DNA from: Alloalcanivorax xiamenensis
GTDB lineage: Bacteria; Pseudomonadota; Gammaproteobacteria; Pseudomonadales; Alcanivoracaceae
Direction of reading: 5' to 3'
Assembly: GCF_009846745.1 (NCBI RefSeq)
Contig: NZ_AQPF01000010.1
Location: 42,248 to 106,247, forward strand
Length of the DNA: 64,000 bases
A program made the translations under genes and the position numbers. Shown here one piece after another: positions 15,992 through 23,921 of the stretch. The notes below the pieces were generated by a model. The model had not been told where the DNA came from. It did not search any database and was given only the letters and a program-made list of their open reading frames with translations. The stretch's first letter is position 1; the number at the start of each line of letters is the position of its first letter.

Positions 15992-16459
15992 GTGAGCAGT
16001 AGCATGACGCCGGACGTGGTGCCGGCCCTGAACCAGGCCGCGGAGAAATTCAAACACGGGTTTCTGGGGACCATTGGTTTCCACTTTCTGGAATGGGAAG
16101 AGGACCGGGTGGTGCTCGGACTCAACGTGGAAGATAAGCATCTCAACCTGGGTAACGTGATTCACGGCGGTGTGCTGGCCACGCTGCTGGATGTGTCTGG
16201 AGCCTGCTCCGGCACCTATTGCCCCTATCCGGGGCGGGTGCGCAAGGCGTTGACCCTGTCGCTGACCACCACCTTCACCGGTCAGGCCGGCCCGGGTCTG
16301 GTGCGTGCCATCGGCGTGAAGCGGGCCGGCGGTAACCGTATCTTCAACTCGTCCATGGAGGTGTTGGATGCCAACGACCGGTTGCTGGCGTTTGGCGAAG
16401 GCACTTTCCGCCTGCGTGGCGGTTCCGAGGATCCCAAGGGCGTGGTGGTGGATTACTAG
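15992..16459 (+). CDS. PaaI-like hotdog-fold thioesterase
   Basis: This is a 155-aa hotdog-fold protein with the PaaI signature LNLGNVIHGGVLATLLDVSG, in which HGG and the following Asp shape the active site. It likely hydrolyses acyl-CoA or aryl-CoA esters and so releases CoA from dead-end intermediates. I chose GTG at 15992 because GGGAGAG lies 7 nt upstream; ATG at 16004 is an alternative that drops four residues. It is 43 bp after the IclR gene and probably co-transcribed. Confidence 0.85.
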   Translation: MSSSMTPDVVPALNQAAEKFKHGFLGTIGFHFLEWEEDRVVLGLNVEDKHLNLGNVIHGGVLATLLDVSGACSGTYCPYPGRVRKALTLSLTTTFTGQAGPGLVRAIGVKRAGGNRIFNSSMEVLDANDRLLAFGEGTFRLRGGSEDPKGVVVDY

Positions 16460-16470
16460 GCGAGGTGACC

Positions 16471-16516
16471 GGACGCCGGACGCTTTAGGTAAGAGGCTGG
16501 ACGCCGGACGCTTTAG
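16471..16516. repeat. Two direct copies of an 18-bp GGACGCC repeat
   Basis: GGACGCCGGACGCTTTAG occurs at 16471-16488 and 16499-16516. Its GGACGCCGGACGC part is the exact reverse complement of the CCGGCGT array 80 bp downstream, so the two blocks can form a long stem across 16471-16637. Confidence 0.75.
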
Positions 16517-16595
16517 AACACCTCCTCTTCGAACATTGCGGAAATAAAAAAAGCGTTTTAGTGCTTGTCAGGGCGTTGGGTCTGGTTTTGCGTTA

Positions 16596-16637
16596 CCGGC
16601 GTCCGGCGTCCGGCGTCCGGCGTCCGGCGTCCGGCGT
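16596..16637. repeat. Perfect 7-bp tandem array, 6 copies of CCGGCGT
   Basis: Six uninterrupted copies of CCGGCGT. The unit length matches the 43-copy array at 2444, but the sequence is different. It is about 160 bp upstream of the response-regulator start. Confidence 0.9.
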
Positions 16638-16720
16638 CTTATCCCTAAGTCCCGTCTTTATAGTACTTTCGGCTAATTCCCTCATTTGATGGCGGGGACC
16701 GTCAAAACCCTGTGCTATGC

Positions 16721-16729
16721 TCCTTGGTA
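16721..16729 (+). promoter_or_regulatory. CCTTGGTA motif at response-regulator promoter
   Basis: TCCTTGGTA lies 66 bp before the regulator start, just after a TATGCT that could be a -10. The same CCTTGGTA core is found in the quinoprotein dehydrogenase promoter and in the ALDH promoter at 26132, so it may be a binding site for this cluster's own response regulator. Confidence 0.4.
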
Positions 16730-16794
16730 TAAGTGTCTCCGGCCGATGGCGGGAGACACCGACCTTGGACCGATTGAGGCAGGAGCGGAACCCC

Positions 16795-17496
16795 ATGTAT
16801 CAGGTTCTGGTTGCCGACGATCATCCGCTGTTTCGTGAAGCTATCGCCCGTGTCATTGACGATGGTTTCCCCGGCACCACATTGCTGGAAGCATCGGACC
16901 TGGATTCCACGCTGCGCCTGGTGGCCGAAAACGACGACCTGGACCTGGTGTTGCTGGATATCCATATGCCGGGTATGCAGGGGCTCAGCGGCCTGGTACG
17001 GCTGCGTAACGAGTTTCCCACGGTACCGGCGGTGATCGTCTCGGCGGAAGAAGAAAAAAGCGTTATTTTGCAGTGCATCACCTATGGCGCGGTGGGTTTC
17101 ATCACCAAATCCTCGCCCCGTAAACAGATGATTCAGGCGCTGCGTCAGATTCTTGATGGTTCGGTGTATCTGCCTTCCCACATTATCCGAGCTGAGGGCG
17201 CCGGGGCGGCGATGGGGCGTTACGATCCCTCGTTCCTGCCGGCATTGCTGGAGACACTGACTCGCAAACAACTGCAGGTTTTCGAACGCATGGCTCAAGG
17301 CGAGTCCAACAAGGTCATCGCCTATAAGCTCAATATCGCCGAGAGTACCGTGAAGGCCCACGTTTCGGCGATACTGCGCAAGCTCGGCGCCACCAATCGG
17401 GTGCAGGCGATCCTGTCCGCCAGCGATATCGATTTTTCCGCCTATCTGAAAGCGCCTTCGGTAGCGGCGCGGGATTCGGCGGTGAGTCCCCGTTAG
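16795..17496 (+). CDS. LuxR-type response regulator of the PQQ-alcohol cluster
   Basis: This is a 233-aa two-domain response regulator. It has a receiver domain with phospho-acceptor Asp55 (LLDIHMPGM), acidic Asp8-Asp9 and Lys in FITKSS, then a LuxR-type helix-turn-helix (ESNKVIAYKLNIAESTVKAH). It belongs with AgmR/ErbR/PedR-type regulators that control PQQ-dependent alcohol oxidation in pseudomonads. It is followed by the FIST and kinase genes and faces the quinoprotein operon. The start at 16795 is preferred to an upstream in-frame ATG because only it gives the receiver domain directly after AGGAG. Confidence 0.9.
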   Translation: MYQVLVADDHPLFREAIARVIDDGFPGTTLLEASDLDSTLRLVAENDDLDLVLLDIHMPGMQGLSGLVRLRNEFPTVPAVIVSAEEEKSVILQCITYGAVGFITKSSPRKQMIQALRQILDGSVYLPSHIIRAEGAGAAMGRYDPSFLPALLETLTRKQLQVFERMAQGESNKVIAYKLNIAESTVKAHVSAILRKLGATNRVQAILSASDIDFSAYLKAPSVAARDSAVSPR

Positions 17497-17568
17497 TCCT
17501 GGCCGCCGGAGTGCATGAACCGGGTAACGAAGGCCGGGTAAATAACAACAAGTATCCGGGAGTAGACC

Positions 17569-18738
17569 ATGACCGCTGCCCCGCCACAGGCGGTGTTGAC
17601 CGCCTACAGCGACGCCCGCGACGAACAGGTGGCGGCGCGTCAGATCGCCGAGAGCCTGATTCACCCCAATCTGGGGTTCGTGCTGTTTTTCTGTTCGATC
17701 GAGTATGACCTGGACCGTCTCGCCGATGCCCTGAACGGTGAGTTTCGGGATTTGCCCATTTGCGGTTGCACCTCCGCCGGGGAAATCACCGCCCGTGGCT
17801 ATGACCGCAATACGCTGGTGGCAATCGGCTTCGATGCCCGCTTCTTTTCCGCCGGCCATCATCTGATCGAGCACATGGACGGCTTCGGCCTGCTCGATGC
17901 TCAGCAACTTACCGACGGCCTGCTGTCGCAATGCCGGGAACGGGCCCAGGGGCTCACGCCGAATGAGGACAATACTTTTGTATTGACGTTGCTCGATGGC
18001 CTGTCGGTGAACGAGGAAATCGTCATCGCCACGCTCAACGCGGCGCTGGGGTCGATTCCCAGCTTCGGCGGTTCCGCCGGCGATGATTACCGGCTCGCGC
18101 AAACCTATGTCTATTGCGGGGGGCGCTTCTACAGCGACGCCGCCATTGTCGTAATGGTCAGCACGGTACTGGATTTCGAAGTGTTCAGCACCCATCACCT
18201 GCATCCGTCCACGCCGAAGCTGGTGGTCACCGCCGCTGATGCGGAACGACGGGTGGTGCACGAGTTGGATGCGGAGCCGGCGGCTCTGGCCTATGCACGC
18301 CTGGTCGGGGTGCCGGTGGAGCAGCTCGATGACGTGGTGTTCGCCCGCTACCCGCTGGCGGTGCGCATCAATGATCACTATTACGCCCGCGCCATTCAAA
18401 AGGCCAATCGGGACATGAGCTTGTCGTTCTATTGCGCGGTGGAAAACGGCATCGTGCTGACCGCCATGCGCAACGCCTCACTGCATGACAACCTCACCAA
18501 TACCCTGGATGACATCGAGTCGCGTCTGGGACCGCCCTGGGTGGTGATCGGCTGTGACTGCTGTCTGCGGCGGGCGGAACTGGAGGCCGATGAGGAGATT
18601 CCCCAGGCGTCGGAGCTGTTGCGTCAGCACCGGGTAGTGGGTTTTTGTACCTACGGTGAGCAATATAATGGCATGCATATCAACCACACCCTGACCGGCG
18701 TGGTGATTGGACGCAAGATGGGCGCCGGTAATGGCTGA
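17569..18738 (+). CDS. nosP: FIST domain sensor protein, NosP-like
   Basis: This is a 389-aa protein with FIST N-terminal and C-terminal domains. Visible family segments are LPICGCTSAGEI, SFGGSAGDD and the C-terminal VVGFCTYGEQYNGMHINHTLTG. In Pseudomonas aeruginosa a FIST protein of this type, NosP, binds haem and nitric oxide and controls the hybrid kinase NahK encoded next to it. The same arrangement is seen here, with the kinase start overlapping this gene's stop by 8 bp. Haem or NO binding in this protein is inferred from that precedent. Confidence 0.8.
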   Translation: MTAAPPQAVLTAYSDARDEQVAARQIAESLIHPNLGFVLFFCSIEYDLDRLADALNGEFRDLPICGCTSAGEITARGYDRNTLVAIGFDARFFSAGHHLIEHMDGFGLLDAQQLTDGLLSQCRERAQGLTPNEDNTFVLTLLDGLSVNEEIVIATLNAALGSIPSFGGSAGDDYRLAQTYVYCGGRFYSDAAIVVMVSTVLDFEVFSTHHLHPSTPKLVVTAADAERRVVHELDAEPAALAYARLVGVPVEQLDDVVFARYPLAVRINDHYYARAIQKANRDMSLSFYCAVENGIVLTAMRNASLHDNLTNTLDDIESRLGPPWVVIGCDCCLRRAELEADEEIPQASELLRQHRVVGFCTYGEQYNGMHINHTLTGVVIGRKMGAGNG

Positions 18739-20137
18739 TACCAGGAACGGTTCCGACAACGCCCGTCAGTCCCCTTGGGATCTGCACGAGGCACGCCTGA
18801 TGGCGGAGAATGCCCGCCTCCGGCGGATCTGTGATGCCCTGATCGAACGGGTGGAGGGCAGTGGCATGGCGCCCACGGCCCCTTACGCGGCGTTTCAGCA
18901 TTCGGTGGTTCTGGCCCAGCAGGTGCGTGAACGTACCCAGGCGCTGCGGGAAACCAATAGCCAACTGATGGCGGAGATCGAGGAGCGCCGCCGGGTGGAA
19001 CAGCGGCTGCGCGAGGCCACCGATAAAGCGGAACAGGCCAATCTGTCGAAAACCAAATTCGTGGCGGCGGTCAGTCATGACCTGATGCAACCGCTCAACG
19101 CCGCCCGTCTGTTCACCAGCGCCTTGCAGGAGGACTCCGACGAGCGGGCGTCGCCAATGCTGAATCATATCGACACCGCGCTGCGCGATCTGGAATCACT
19201 GATCACCACGCTGTCCGACGCCTCCAAACTGGATGCCGGCGTGGTCAGCGCGGAGACCATGGCGTTCCCTCTGAGTCAGCTGCTGGATGTGCTGGCGGAG
19301 GAGTTCAGACAGATGGCGGGGTTGAAGGGGCTGCGCTTCCGCTACGTGCCCACCTCCCTGGTGGTGCGTTCGGATCCGCAGTTGCTCAGCCGCATCATGC
19401 GTAATCTGCTCTCCAATGCCATTCGTTACACCGACCGGGGCACTGTTTTGCTGGGCTGCCGGCGCCGCGGCGCCGAAGTGGAGGTGTGGGTGGCGGATAC
19501 CGGCATTGGTATCGGTGAGGATCAGATCGGCTCCATTTTCCAGGAATTCAAGCGTGGCAAGCGGGCGGTGGAATATCACGAGCGCGGCTTGGGGCTGGGC
19601 TTGTCGATCGTGGAAAAGATCAGCCGTATTCTTGAACATCCGCTGTCGGTGACTTCCCGGGAAAACCAGGGCTCCCGGTTTCTGCTGCGCCTACCGGTGA
19701 GCAACGTGAGCCAGGCCCGCCAGCAGGCCCTGGCGCAGTCCTCCGAGGAACACTCCGCTTTGACCGGCCTGCGGGTCTGGGTGGTGGACAACGACAGAGC
19801 CATCTGCGCCGGTATGCGCACCTTACTGGAACAGTGGGGCTGCCAGGTGGTGGCGGCGGAATCCCTGCCGGAACTGCGCCAGCAGGTGGATGTTGGCGCG
19901 GGAGATGCTCAGGTGTTGATCATGGATTACCATCTGGACCCGGACACCGACGACGGCTTGACCGTTGCCGGACAGATCAACGCGGCACGCAGCGAACCCT
20001 TGCCGGTGATCATGCTCACCGCCGATCGTGAACAGGCGTTGAAGCAGCGCTGCGCGACGCAGGGCTATATGTTGCTGTATAAGCCGGTTAAACCGATGAA
20101 ACTGAAGCTGGCGCTGCAGCATGTTCTGACGGGATGA
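18731..20137 (+). CDS. nahK: Cytoplasmic hybrid sensor histidine kinase, NahK/ErcS'-like
   Basis: This is a 468-aa hybrid kinase without membrane segments. It has an N-terminal coiled region (about 55-110), a phospho-acceptor His116 in VSHDLMQPLN, an ATPase domain with RNLLSNAIRY and GLGLGLSI, and a C-terminal receiver domain with Asp399 (LIMDYHLD). The layout matches NahK/ErcS' of Pseudomonas, which pairs with NosP and also takes part in ethanol-oxidation control. Start 18731 gives ATGGCTGA overlap with the FIST stop and suggests coupled translation. A Met 8 codons upstream is an alternative. Confidence 0.88.
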   Translation: MADTRNGSDNARQSPWDLHEARLMAENARLRRICDALIERVEGSGMAPTAPYAAFQHSVVLAQQVRERTQALRETNSQLMAEIEERRRVEQRLREATDKAEQANLSKTKFVAAVSHDLMQPLNAARLFTSALQEDSDERASPMLNHIDTALRDLESLITTLSDASKLDAGVVSAETMAFPLSQLLDVLAEEFRQMAGLKGLRFRYVPTSLVVRSDPQLLSRIMRNLLSNAIRYTDRGTVLLGCRRRGAEVEVWVADTGIGIGEDQIGSIFQEFKRGKRAVEYHERGLGLGLSIVEKISRILEHPLSVTSRENQGSRFLLRLPVSNVSQARQQALAQSSEEHSALTGLRVWVVDNDRAICAGMRTLLEQWGCQVVAAESLPELRQQVDVGAGDAQVLIMDYHLDPDTDDGLTVAGQINAARSEPLPVIMLTADREQALKQRCATQGYMLLYKPVKPMKLKLALQHVLTG

Positions 20138-20144
20138 TGGGTTG

Positions 20145-20400
20145 ATTCGCTTGCAAGCAAGCTTCCCACGGCGGCTTTGTAGCATGATCTGTGGGAGACC
20201 AGCTTGCTGGCGAACGCGGCCTTTGTTGGGGGATTGGCTCGCGGGCAAACGCCCAAGCGGCTTCGTAGCCCATTGCCGTGGGAAGCGGCCTTGGCCGCGA
20301 ATGCCTCCCGGGGCGTTGCCATTCGCTTGCAAGCAAGCTTCCCACTGCGGTTTCGTAGCATGATCCGTGGGAGCCAGGCGTGCTAGAGCTCGCAAGGCAC
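20145..20400. repeat. Cluster of REP-type palindromes
   Basis: The 303-bp gap between two convergent genes is filled by at least three REP-like units of the TGTGGGAAGC family, with arms such as TTGCAAGCAAGCTTCCCAC (twice), CGTGGGAAGCGGCCTTGGCC and GATCTGTGGGAGACCAGC. TTTGTAGCATGATC and TTCGTAGCATGATC repeat as the spacer. I see no gene here. Confidence 0.8.
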
Positions 20401-20440
20401 CATAGAATCTCCCTCAGCGGCTTTGTAGCTGCCTCTGAAT

Positions 20441-20974
20441 TCAGAGAAGGGGCTCTGGCCGCGCCGCTTCCACCTTGCCGCCGCCTTCCCGCCAACCGTC
20501 CACGCCATTGCGATACCAGTACACCGAAGTGTAGCCATCGGCCGCGGTACGTTTCGCCACATTCCAGGACAACCAGCAATCCGCGCGGCAGAAAAACACC
20601 AGAGCGCGATCCTTATTGTCTTCCGTGAGCCGTTGCAGATGCCGATCCAGATAGTCCCGCCAGCGATGCTCCAGCGGTGTGTTGCCGGTGTTGGGTAACC
20701 AGGTTGCTCCGGGCAGCGTCCAATGCGGAGTGTCCTGCAAAAAACCGCCGTTGGCGTAACCAACATTGTAGACGTCGATCAGAACCACGCCGGGTTCGGT
20801 GGACAGTATGGTTTTCAATGCCTTGGTATTCAGCGTCACGGCACCTTCCACGGCCTCCGGGGTGGGGGAGCGGTAGGGCGGCAGACGATATCCTTTGGCA
20901 TCGAAACCGCCGCTACCGGACGCCGGCAGCGCGACGGTAGCGACGAATAACATGATCAGGAAACGAGTGATCAT
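20441..20974 (-). CDS. PQQ-dependent catabolism-associated CxxxCW protein
   Basis: This is a 177-aa periplasmic rhodanese-like protein. An N-terminal signal peptide (MITRFLIMLFVATVALPASG) precedes a domain with GVVLIDVYN and FFCRADCWLSWNVAKR. The CxxxCW motif defines a family tied by gene neighbourhood to PQQ-dependent alcohol oxidation and suggests a redox or cofactor-handling role in the periplasm. It starts one base after the stop of the pentapeptide gene, so it is the last gene of the operon that begins with the quinoprotein dehydrogenase. Confidence 0.88.
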   Translation of the reverse strand: MITRFLIMLFVATVALPASGSGGFDAKGYRLPPYRSPTPEAVEGAVTLNTKALKTILSTEPGVVLIDVYNVGYANGGFLQDTPHWTLPGATWLPNTGNTPLEHRWRDYLDRHLQRLTEDNKDRALVFFCRADCWLSWNVAKRTAADGYTSVYWYRNGVDGWREGGGKVEAARPEPLL

Positions 20975-20975
20975 C

Positions 20976-21650
20976 TCACCAGTCCTGCGGGCAGCCGCTG
21001 CAGTTCTTCATGTAGGTGCCCTGGAAATTGGTGAAGCGTAGGCGCGCGCCAGTGACATCGGCGCCTTCCAGAGTGGACAGGTTCAACTTGGTTTCCTGCA
21101 GGTTGGCGTCGCGCAGGTCCGCATTTTGCAATTTTGATTTATTCATCCAGGCCATTTCCAGATTGGCGGCGCGCAATGTGGCGTGTTGCCAACTGGCCCG
21201 GGTGAGACGGCCGAACTGCAGATCCGCGCCGGTGAGATCGGCGCCGTCGAAACGCGCGTTCTGGGCGAACAGGTTCCAGCTTTGTACCGCCACCAATTTC
21301 GCCTGACTGAGGTTGGCGGAGCGCAGGTTGGTGCTGTACAGCGTGGCACGGGTCAGATCGGCGCCGCTCAGATCGGCGCGCTCCAGATTGGCGCCGCGCA
21401 AATCCGCATGACGCAGATCGGTGCCGCGCAGATTGGCGTTGCTGAAATCGGCGCCGCGTAAATCCAGGTTGGAAAGGTCGGCGCCGGACAGGTCAGCACC
21501 GGGACAATGGGTTTGTGCCTCGAGAACACAACCGTTGTGTTCCGGTGGCGTCCAGAGGTCGTCTTCGGCGGCGTGCGGGGTATTACCCAGCGTCATTGCG
21601 CCGGCGGCCACCAGAAGACTGCTTAGCAGGAGTTTGGAACGCAGTGCCAT
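20976..21650 (-). CDS. Secreted pentapeptide-repeat protein
   Basis: This is a 224-aa protein with a signal peptide (MALRSKLLLSSLLVAAGAM) followed by about 25 pentapeptide repeats of the A(D/N)LXX type (for example GADLSGADLSNLDLRGADF), which fold as a right-handed beta-helix. It also has a Cys near the mature N-terminus (NGCVLEAQTHC) and CSGC near the C-terminus. Start 21650 is chosen for GGGAG and for the signal peptide. It lies between the quinoprotein dehydrogenase and the CxxxCW gene, as in pseudomonad ped clusters. The function is unknown; a scaffold role in the periplasm is a guess. Confidence 0.85.
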   Translation of the reverse strand: MALRSKLLLSSLLVAAGAMTLGNTPHAAEDDLWTPPEHNGCVLEAQTHCPGADLSGADLSNLDLRGADFSNANLRGTDLRHADLRGANLERADLSGADLTRATLYSTNLRSANLSQAKLVAVQSWNLFAQNARFDGADLTGADLQFGRLTRASWQHATLRAANLEMAWMNKSKLQNADLRDANLQETKLNLSTLEGADVTGARLRFTNFQGTYMKNCSGCPQDW

Positions 21651-21700
21651 GACATGCTCCCTGGGCCCGGTTTGTGGCGGGCCGGTGTTATTGTTGTGGT

Positions 21701-21732
21701 GAAGGAGCGGCACCTTGAAGGGCCGCTCCTTC
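21701..21732 (-). terminator. Stem-loop after quinoprotein dehydrogenase gene
   Basis: GAAGGAGCGGC (21701-21711) and GCCGCTCCTTC (21722-21732) form a perfect 11-bp stem with a 10-nt loop between the dehydrogenase and pentapeptide genes. No U-tract follows on the minus strand, so it may act as an attenuator or as an mRNA 3'-end stabiliser that raises dehydrogenase over the downstream genes. Confidence 0.55.
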
Positions 21733-21750
21733 GCGGGTTGACGACCGCCG

Positions 21751-23643
21751 TTATTTCTTCGCCATGTCCTTGGCGAAGTCCGGTAGTTTGAACACCCAGA
21801 AGGAACCGCCCTGGGAGATCGGCCGGGTCAGATCCGCCATGTCGCCGCCCCACAGCGGCACCGCGCCACCGTAGCCGGCGGTCACGCCGATGTATTGCTC
21901 GCCGTCCATTTCCCAGGTGATCGGCGGAGAGATGATTCCGGTGCCCACCTGGAATTTCCACAGCTCCTTGCCGGTCTTGGCATCGAAGGCCTTGAAGTAG
22001 CCGTCACCGGTACCGGTGAACACCAGATTACCCTTGGTGGCCAGCACGCCGGCCCACAGCGGCATGTGTTCCTTATGCTGCCAGACCACCTTGCCGGTCT
22101 TCGGATCCATGGCGCGCAGGATGCCGACGTGATCGTCAAACAGGCGCTTGATACGGAAGCCCATGCCCAGGTACGCGGAGCCGGGGGTGTACTCCACTTC
22201 CTCGGTCCAATAATCCTCTTTCCAGTGGTTGGCGGGCACATAGAACAAGCCGGTGTCCTGGCTGTAGGCCATCGGGTTCCAGTTCTTGCCGCCCAGGAAC
22301 GGCGGCGAGACTTCCACCGCTTCGGAACGGGTTTCGCCTTTCTTCAGGCGTGCCGGCCGCTGGCCTTTGTTCTCGATCGGGCGTCCGGTTTTCAAATCGA
22401 TGCCCTTGGCCCAGGTGATTCCGTCGACAAATGGGAACGCGTTCAACAGTTTGCCGCTGGTCCGATCAGTGACGTAGAAGAAGCCGTTACGGTCGGCGTG
22501 GGCGCCAGCCTTGTGGAGCTTGCCTTTCTTGTCGACGTAATCGAACAGCACGATCTCGTTGTTGCCGGAGAAATCCCAGGTGTCGTTGGGCGTGTGCTGA
22601 TAGAACCACTTGATCTCGCCGGTGCTCGGATCCACGCCCACCTGCCCGGAAGTGTAGAGGCTGTCGTAGTCCTTGGGATCACCGTCGGGCGCGGTGCGAG
22701 CCCAGCCGTTCCAGGGCGCGGGGTTGCCCGCGCCGATAACGATGGTGTTGGTTTGCGGATCGAAAGTGGCACTCTGCCAGGGCGCGCCGCCGCCGTGACT
22801 CCAGGCCTTGGCCTTGCCGGTTTCGGTGTTGGGATCGTCCGGCCAGGACGGCGCGCGTGGATCACCACTGGGGGTGCTTTCCTTGCCGTTGAGACGGCCC
22901 ATGTGGCCTTCCACGAATGGCCGCATCCAGATTTCCTCACCGGTATCCGGGTCGCGGGCGAACAACTGGCCGACGACGCCGAATTCATCGCCGGAGGAGC
23001 CGTGAATCAGCAGGACTTTCCCGGTTTTCTGATCCTTAACGATGGTCGGTGCGCCGGTCATGGTGTAGCCGACCTTGTGGTCGGCGAACTTCTTGCGCCA
23101 GACTACTTTGCCGGTGTCCTTGTTCAACGCCACGATGCTGGCATCCAGGGTACCGAAGAAAATCTTGTCGCCGTAGATGGCGGCGCCACGGTTGACCACG
23201 TCACAGCAGGGCCGGATGTCATCCGGCAGGCGGTGAGAATAGTCCCACAACTTTTTGCCGGTGCGGGCGTCGACGGCGAATACCCGGGAGTAGGAGCCGG
23301 TGACGTAGATCACGCCATCGTGGACCAGAGCCTGGGATTCCTGGCCGCGTTGTTTCTCATCGCCAAACGAGAAAGACCAGGCCGGTGTCAGCATGGAGAC
23401 GTTGTCGGCGTTGATGTCGTTGAGGGTGCTGTAGCGCTGGGCCTGGATGCCCAGGCCGTACATCAGCACATCATCGGTGGTGGCGGCATCGTTGGCGATG
23501 TCTTCCCAGGTTACCGCCTTGGTGGCGGAATGTGCGGCGCCACTTACCCCGATCGTGGCCCCGATCATGGTGGCCAGGGTAACCGCGCCGGCAAGGCGCT
23601 TGGCCTTTCCGGAAAACGGTGTGTTGCGGCTTGTTGTTTTCAT
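21751..23643 (-). CDS. exaA: PQQ-dependent quinoprotein alcohol dehydrogenase
   Basis: This is a 630-aa periplasmic quinoprotein alcohol dehydrogenase (ExaA/PedE type). It oxidises primary alcohols to aldehydes and passes electrons to cytochrome c. It has a signal peptide ending near residue 40, the adjacent cysteines Cys146-Cys147 (RPCCDV) that form the ring disulphide over PQQ, catalytic Asp357 in NDTWDFSGNN, and tryptophan-docking repeats. Residue 359, where lanthanide-dependent enzymes have Asp, is Ser, so a calcium enzyme is predicted. It is divergent from pedF. PQQ synthesis genes are not in the window. Confidence 0.93.
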   Translation of the reverse strand: MKTTSRNTPFSGKAKRLAGAVTLATMIGATIGVSGAAHSATKAVTWEDIANDAATTDDVLMYGLGIQAQRYSTLNDINADNVSMLTPAWSFSFGDEKQRGQESQALVHDGVIYVTGSYSRVFAVDARTGKKLWDYSHRLPDDIRPCCDVVNRGAAIYGDKIFFGTLDASIVALNKDTGKVVWRKKFADHKVGYTMTGAPTIVKDQKTGKVLLIHGSSGDEFGVVGQLFARDPDTGEEIWMRPFVEGHMGRLNGKESTPSGDPRAPSWPDDPNTETGKAKAWSHGGGAPWQSATFDPQTNTIVIGAGNPAPWNGWARTAPDGDPKDYDSLYTSGQVGVDPSTGEIKWFYQHTPNDTWDFSGNNEIVLFDYVDKKGKLHKAGAHADRNGFFYVTDRTSGKLLNAFPFVDGITWAKGIDLKTGRPIENKGQRPARLKKGETRSEAVEVSPPFLGGKNWNPMAYSQDTGLFYVPANHWKEDYWTEEVEYTPGSAYLGMGFRIKRLFDDHVGILRAMDPKTGKVVWQHKEHMPLWAGVLATKGNLVFTGTGDGYFKAFDAKTGKELWKFQVGTGIISPPITWEMDGEQYIGVTAGYGGAVPLWGGDMADLTRPISQGGSFWVFKLPDFAKDMAKK

Positions 23644-23771
23644 ACCTGTTCCTCGGCTTGTTGGTATCGGTCGCGGAGTGTTCCCGCCCCGCTGCGAATG
23701 AAGACAGCATCAGAGTCCCCGAGGGCGAGCTTGGCCGCTACCGACAGCAGGCCGAGAAATCTAGCCAATTG

Positions 23772-23810
23772 GGTCTAGTACCAAGGATGTAGACAGGTTT
23801 GGTCCAAGGA
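23772..23810 (-). promoter_or_regulatory. CCTTGG motifs at quinoprotein dehydrogenase promoter
   Basis: On the minus strand TCCTTGGACCAAACC and TCCTTGGTACTAGACC are direct repeats 23 bp apart. The second contains CCTTGGTA, also seen at 16722 and 26132. The spacing of about two helical turns fits a dimeric LuxR-type response regulator. Confidence 0.45.
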
Positions 23811-23840
23811 CGAGTAGGTCGATGGAGAGCGGGCCGCTAG

Positions 23841-23898
23841 ATTGAAATACGGCGTGAAGTCCTGGAGTTGTCTTCACGCTTTACCGCCGTATTGCAAT
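23841..23898. promoter_or_regulatory. Nested dyad in the exaA-pedF divergent region
   Basis: Outer arms ATTGAAATACGGC (23841-23853) and GCCGTATTGCAAT (23886-23898) match in 12 of 13 positions, and inner arms GCGTGAAG (23852-23859) and CTTCACGC (23872-23879) match perfectly. It ends 23 bp before pedF, so it could be an operator or a 5' leader hairpin for pedF. Confidence 0.5.
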
Positions 23899-23921
23899 CC
23901 CCGATTTGAAGGACCCCGACG

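Larger units (their letters stand above)
16460..16794. other. Intergenic region with heptamer repeats and response-regulator promoter
   Basis: This is a 335-bp region. It contains two copies of GGACGCCGGACGCTTTAG (16471-16488 and 16499-16516), an A-rich spacer, the CCGGCGT array (16596-16637), and a promoter-like segment near 16684-16730 (TTGATG, TATGCT and TCCTTGGTA). Confidence 0.55.
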
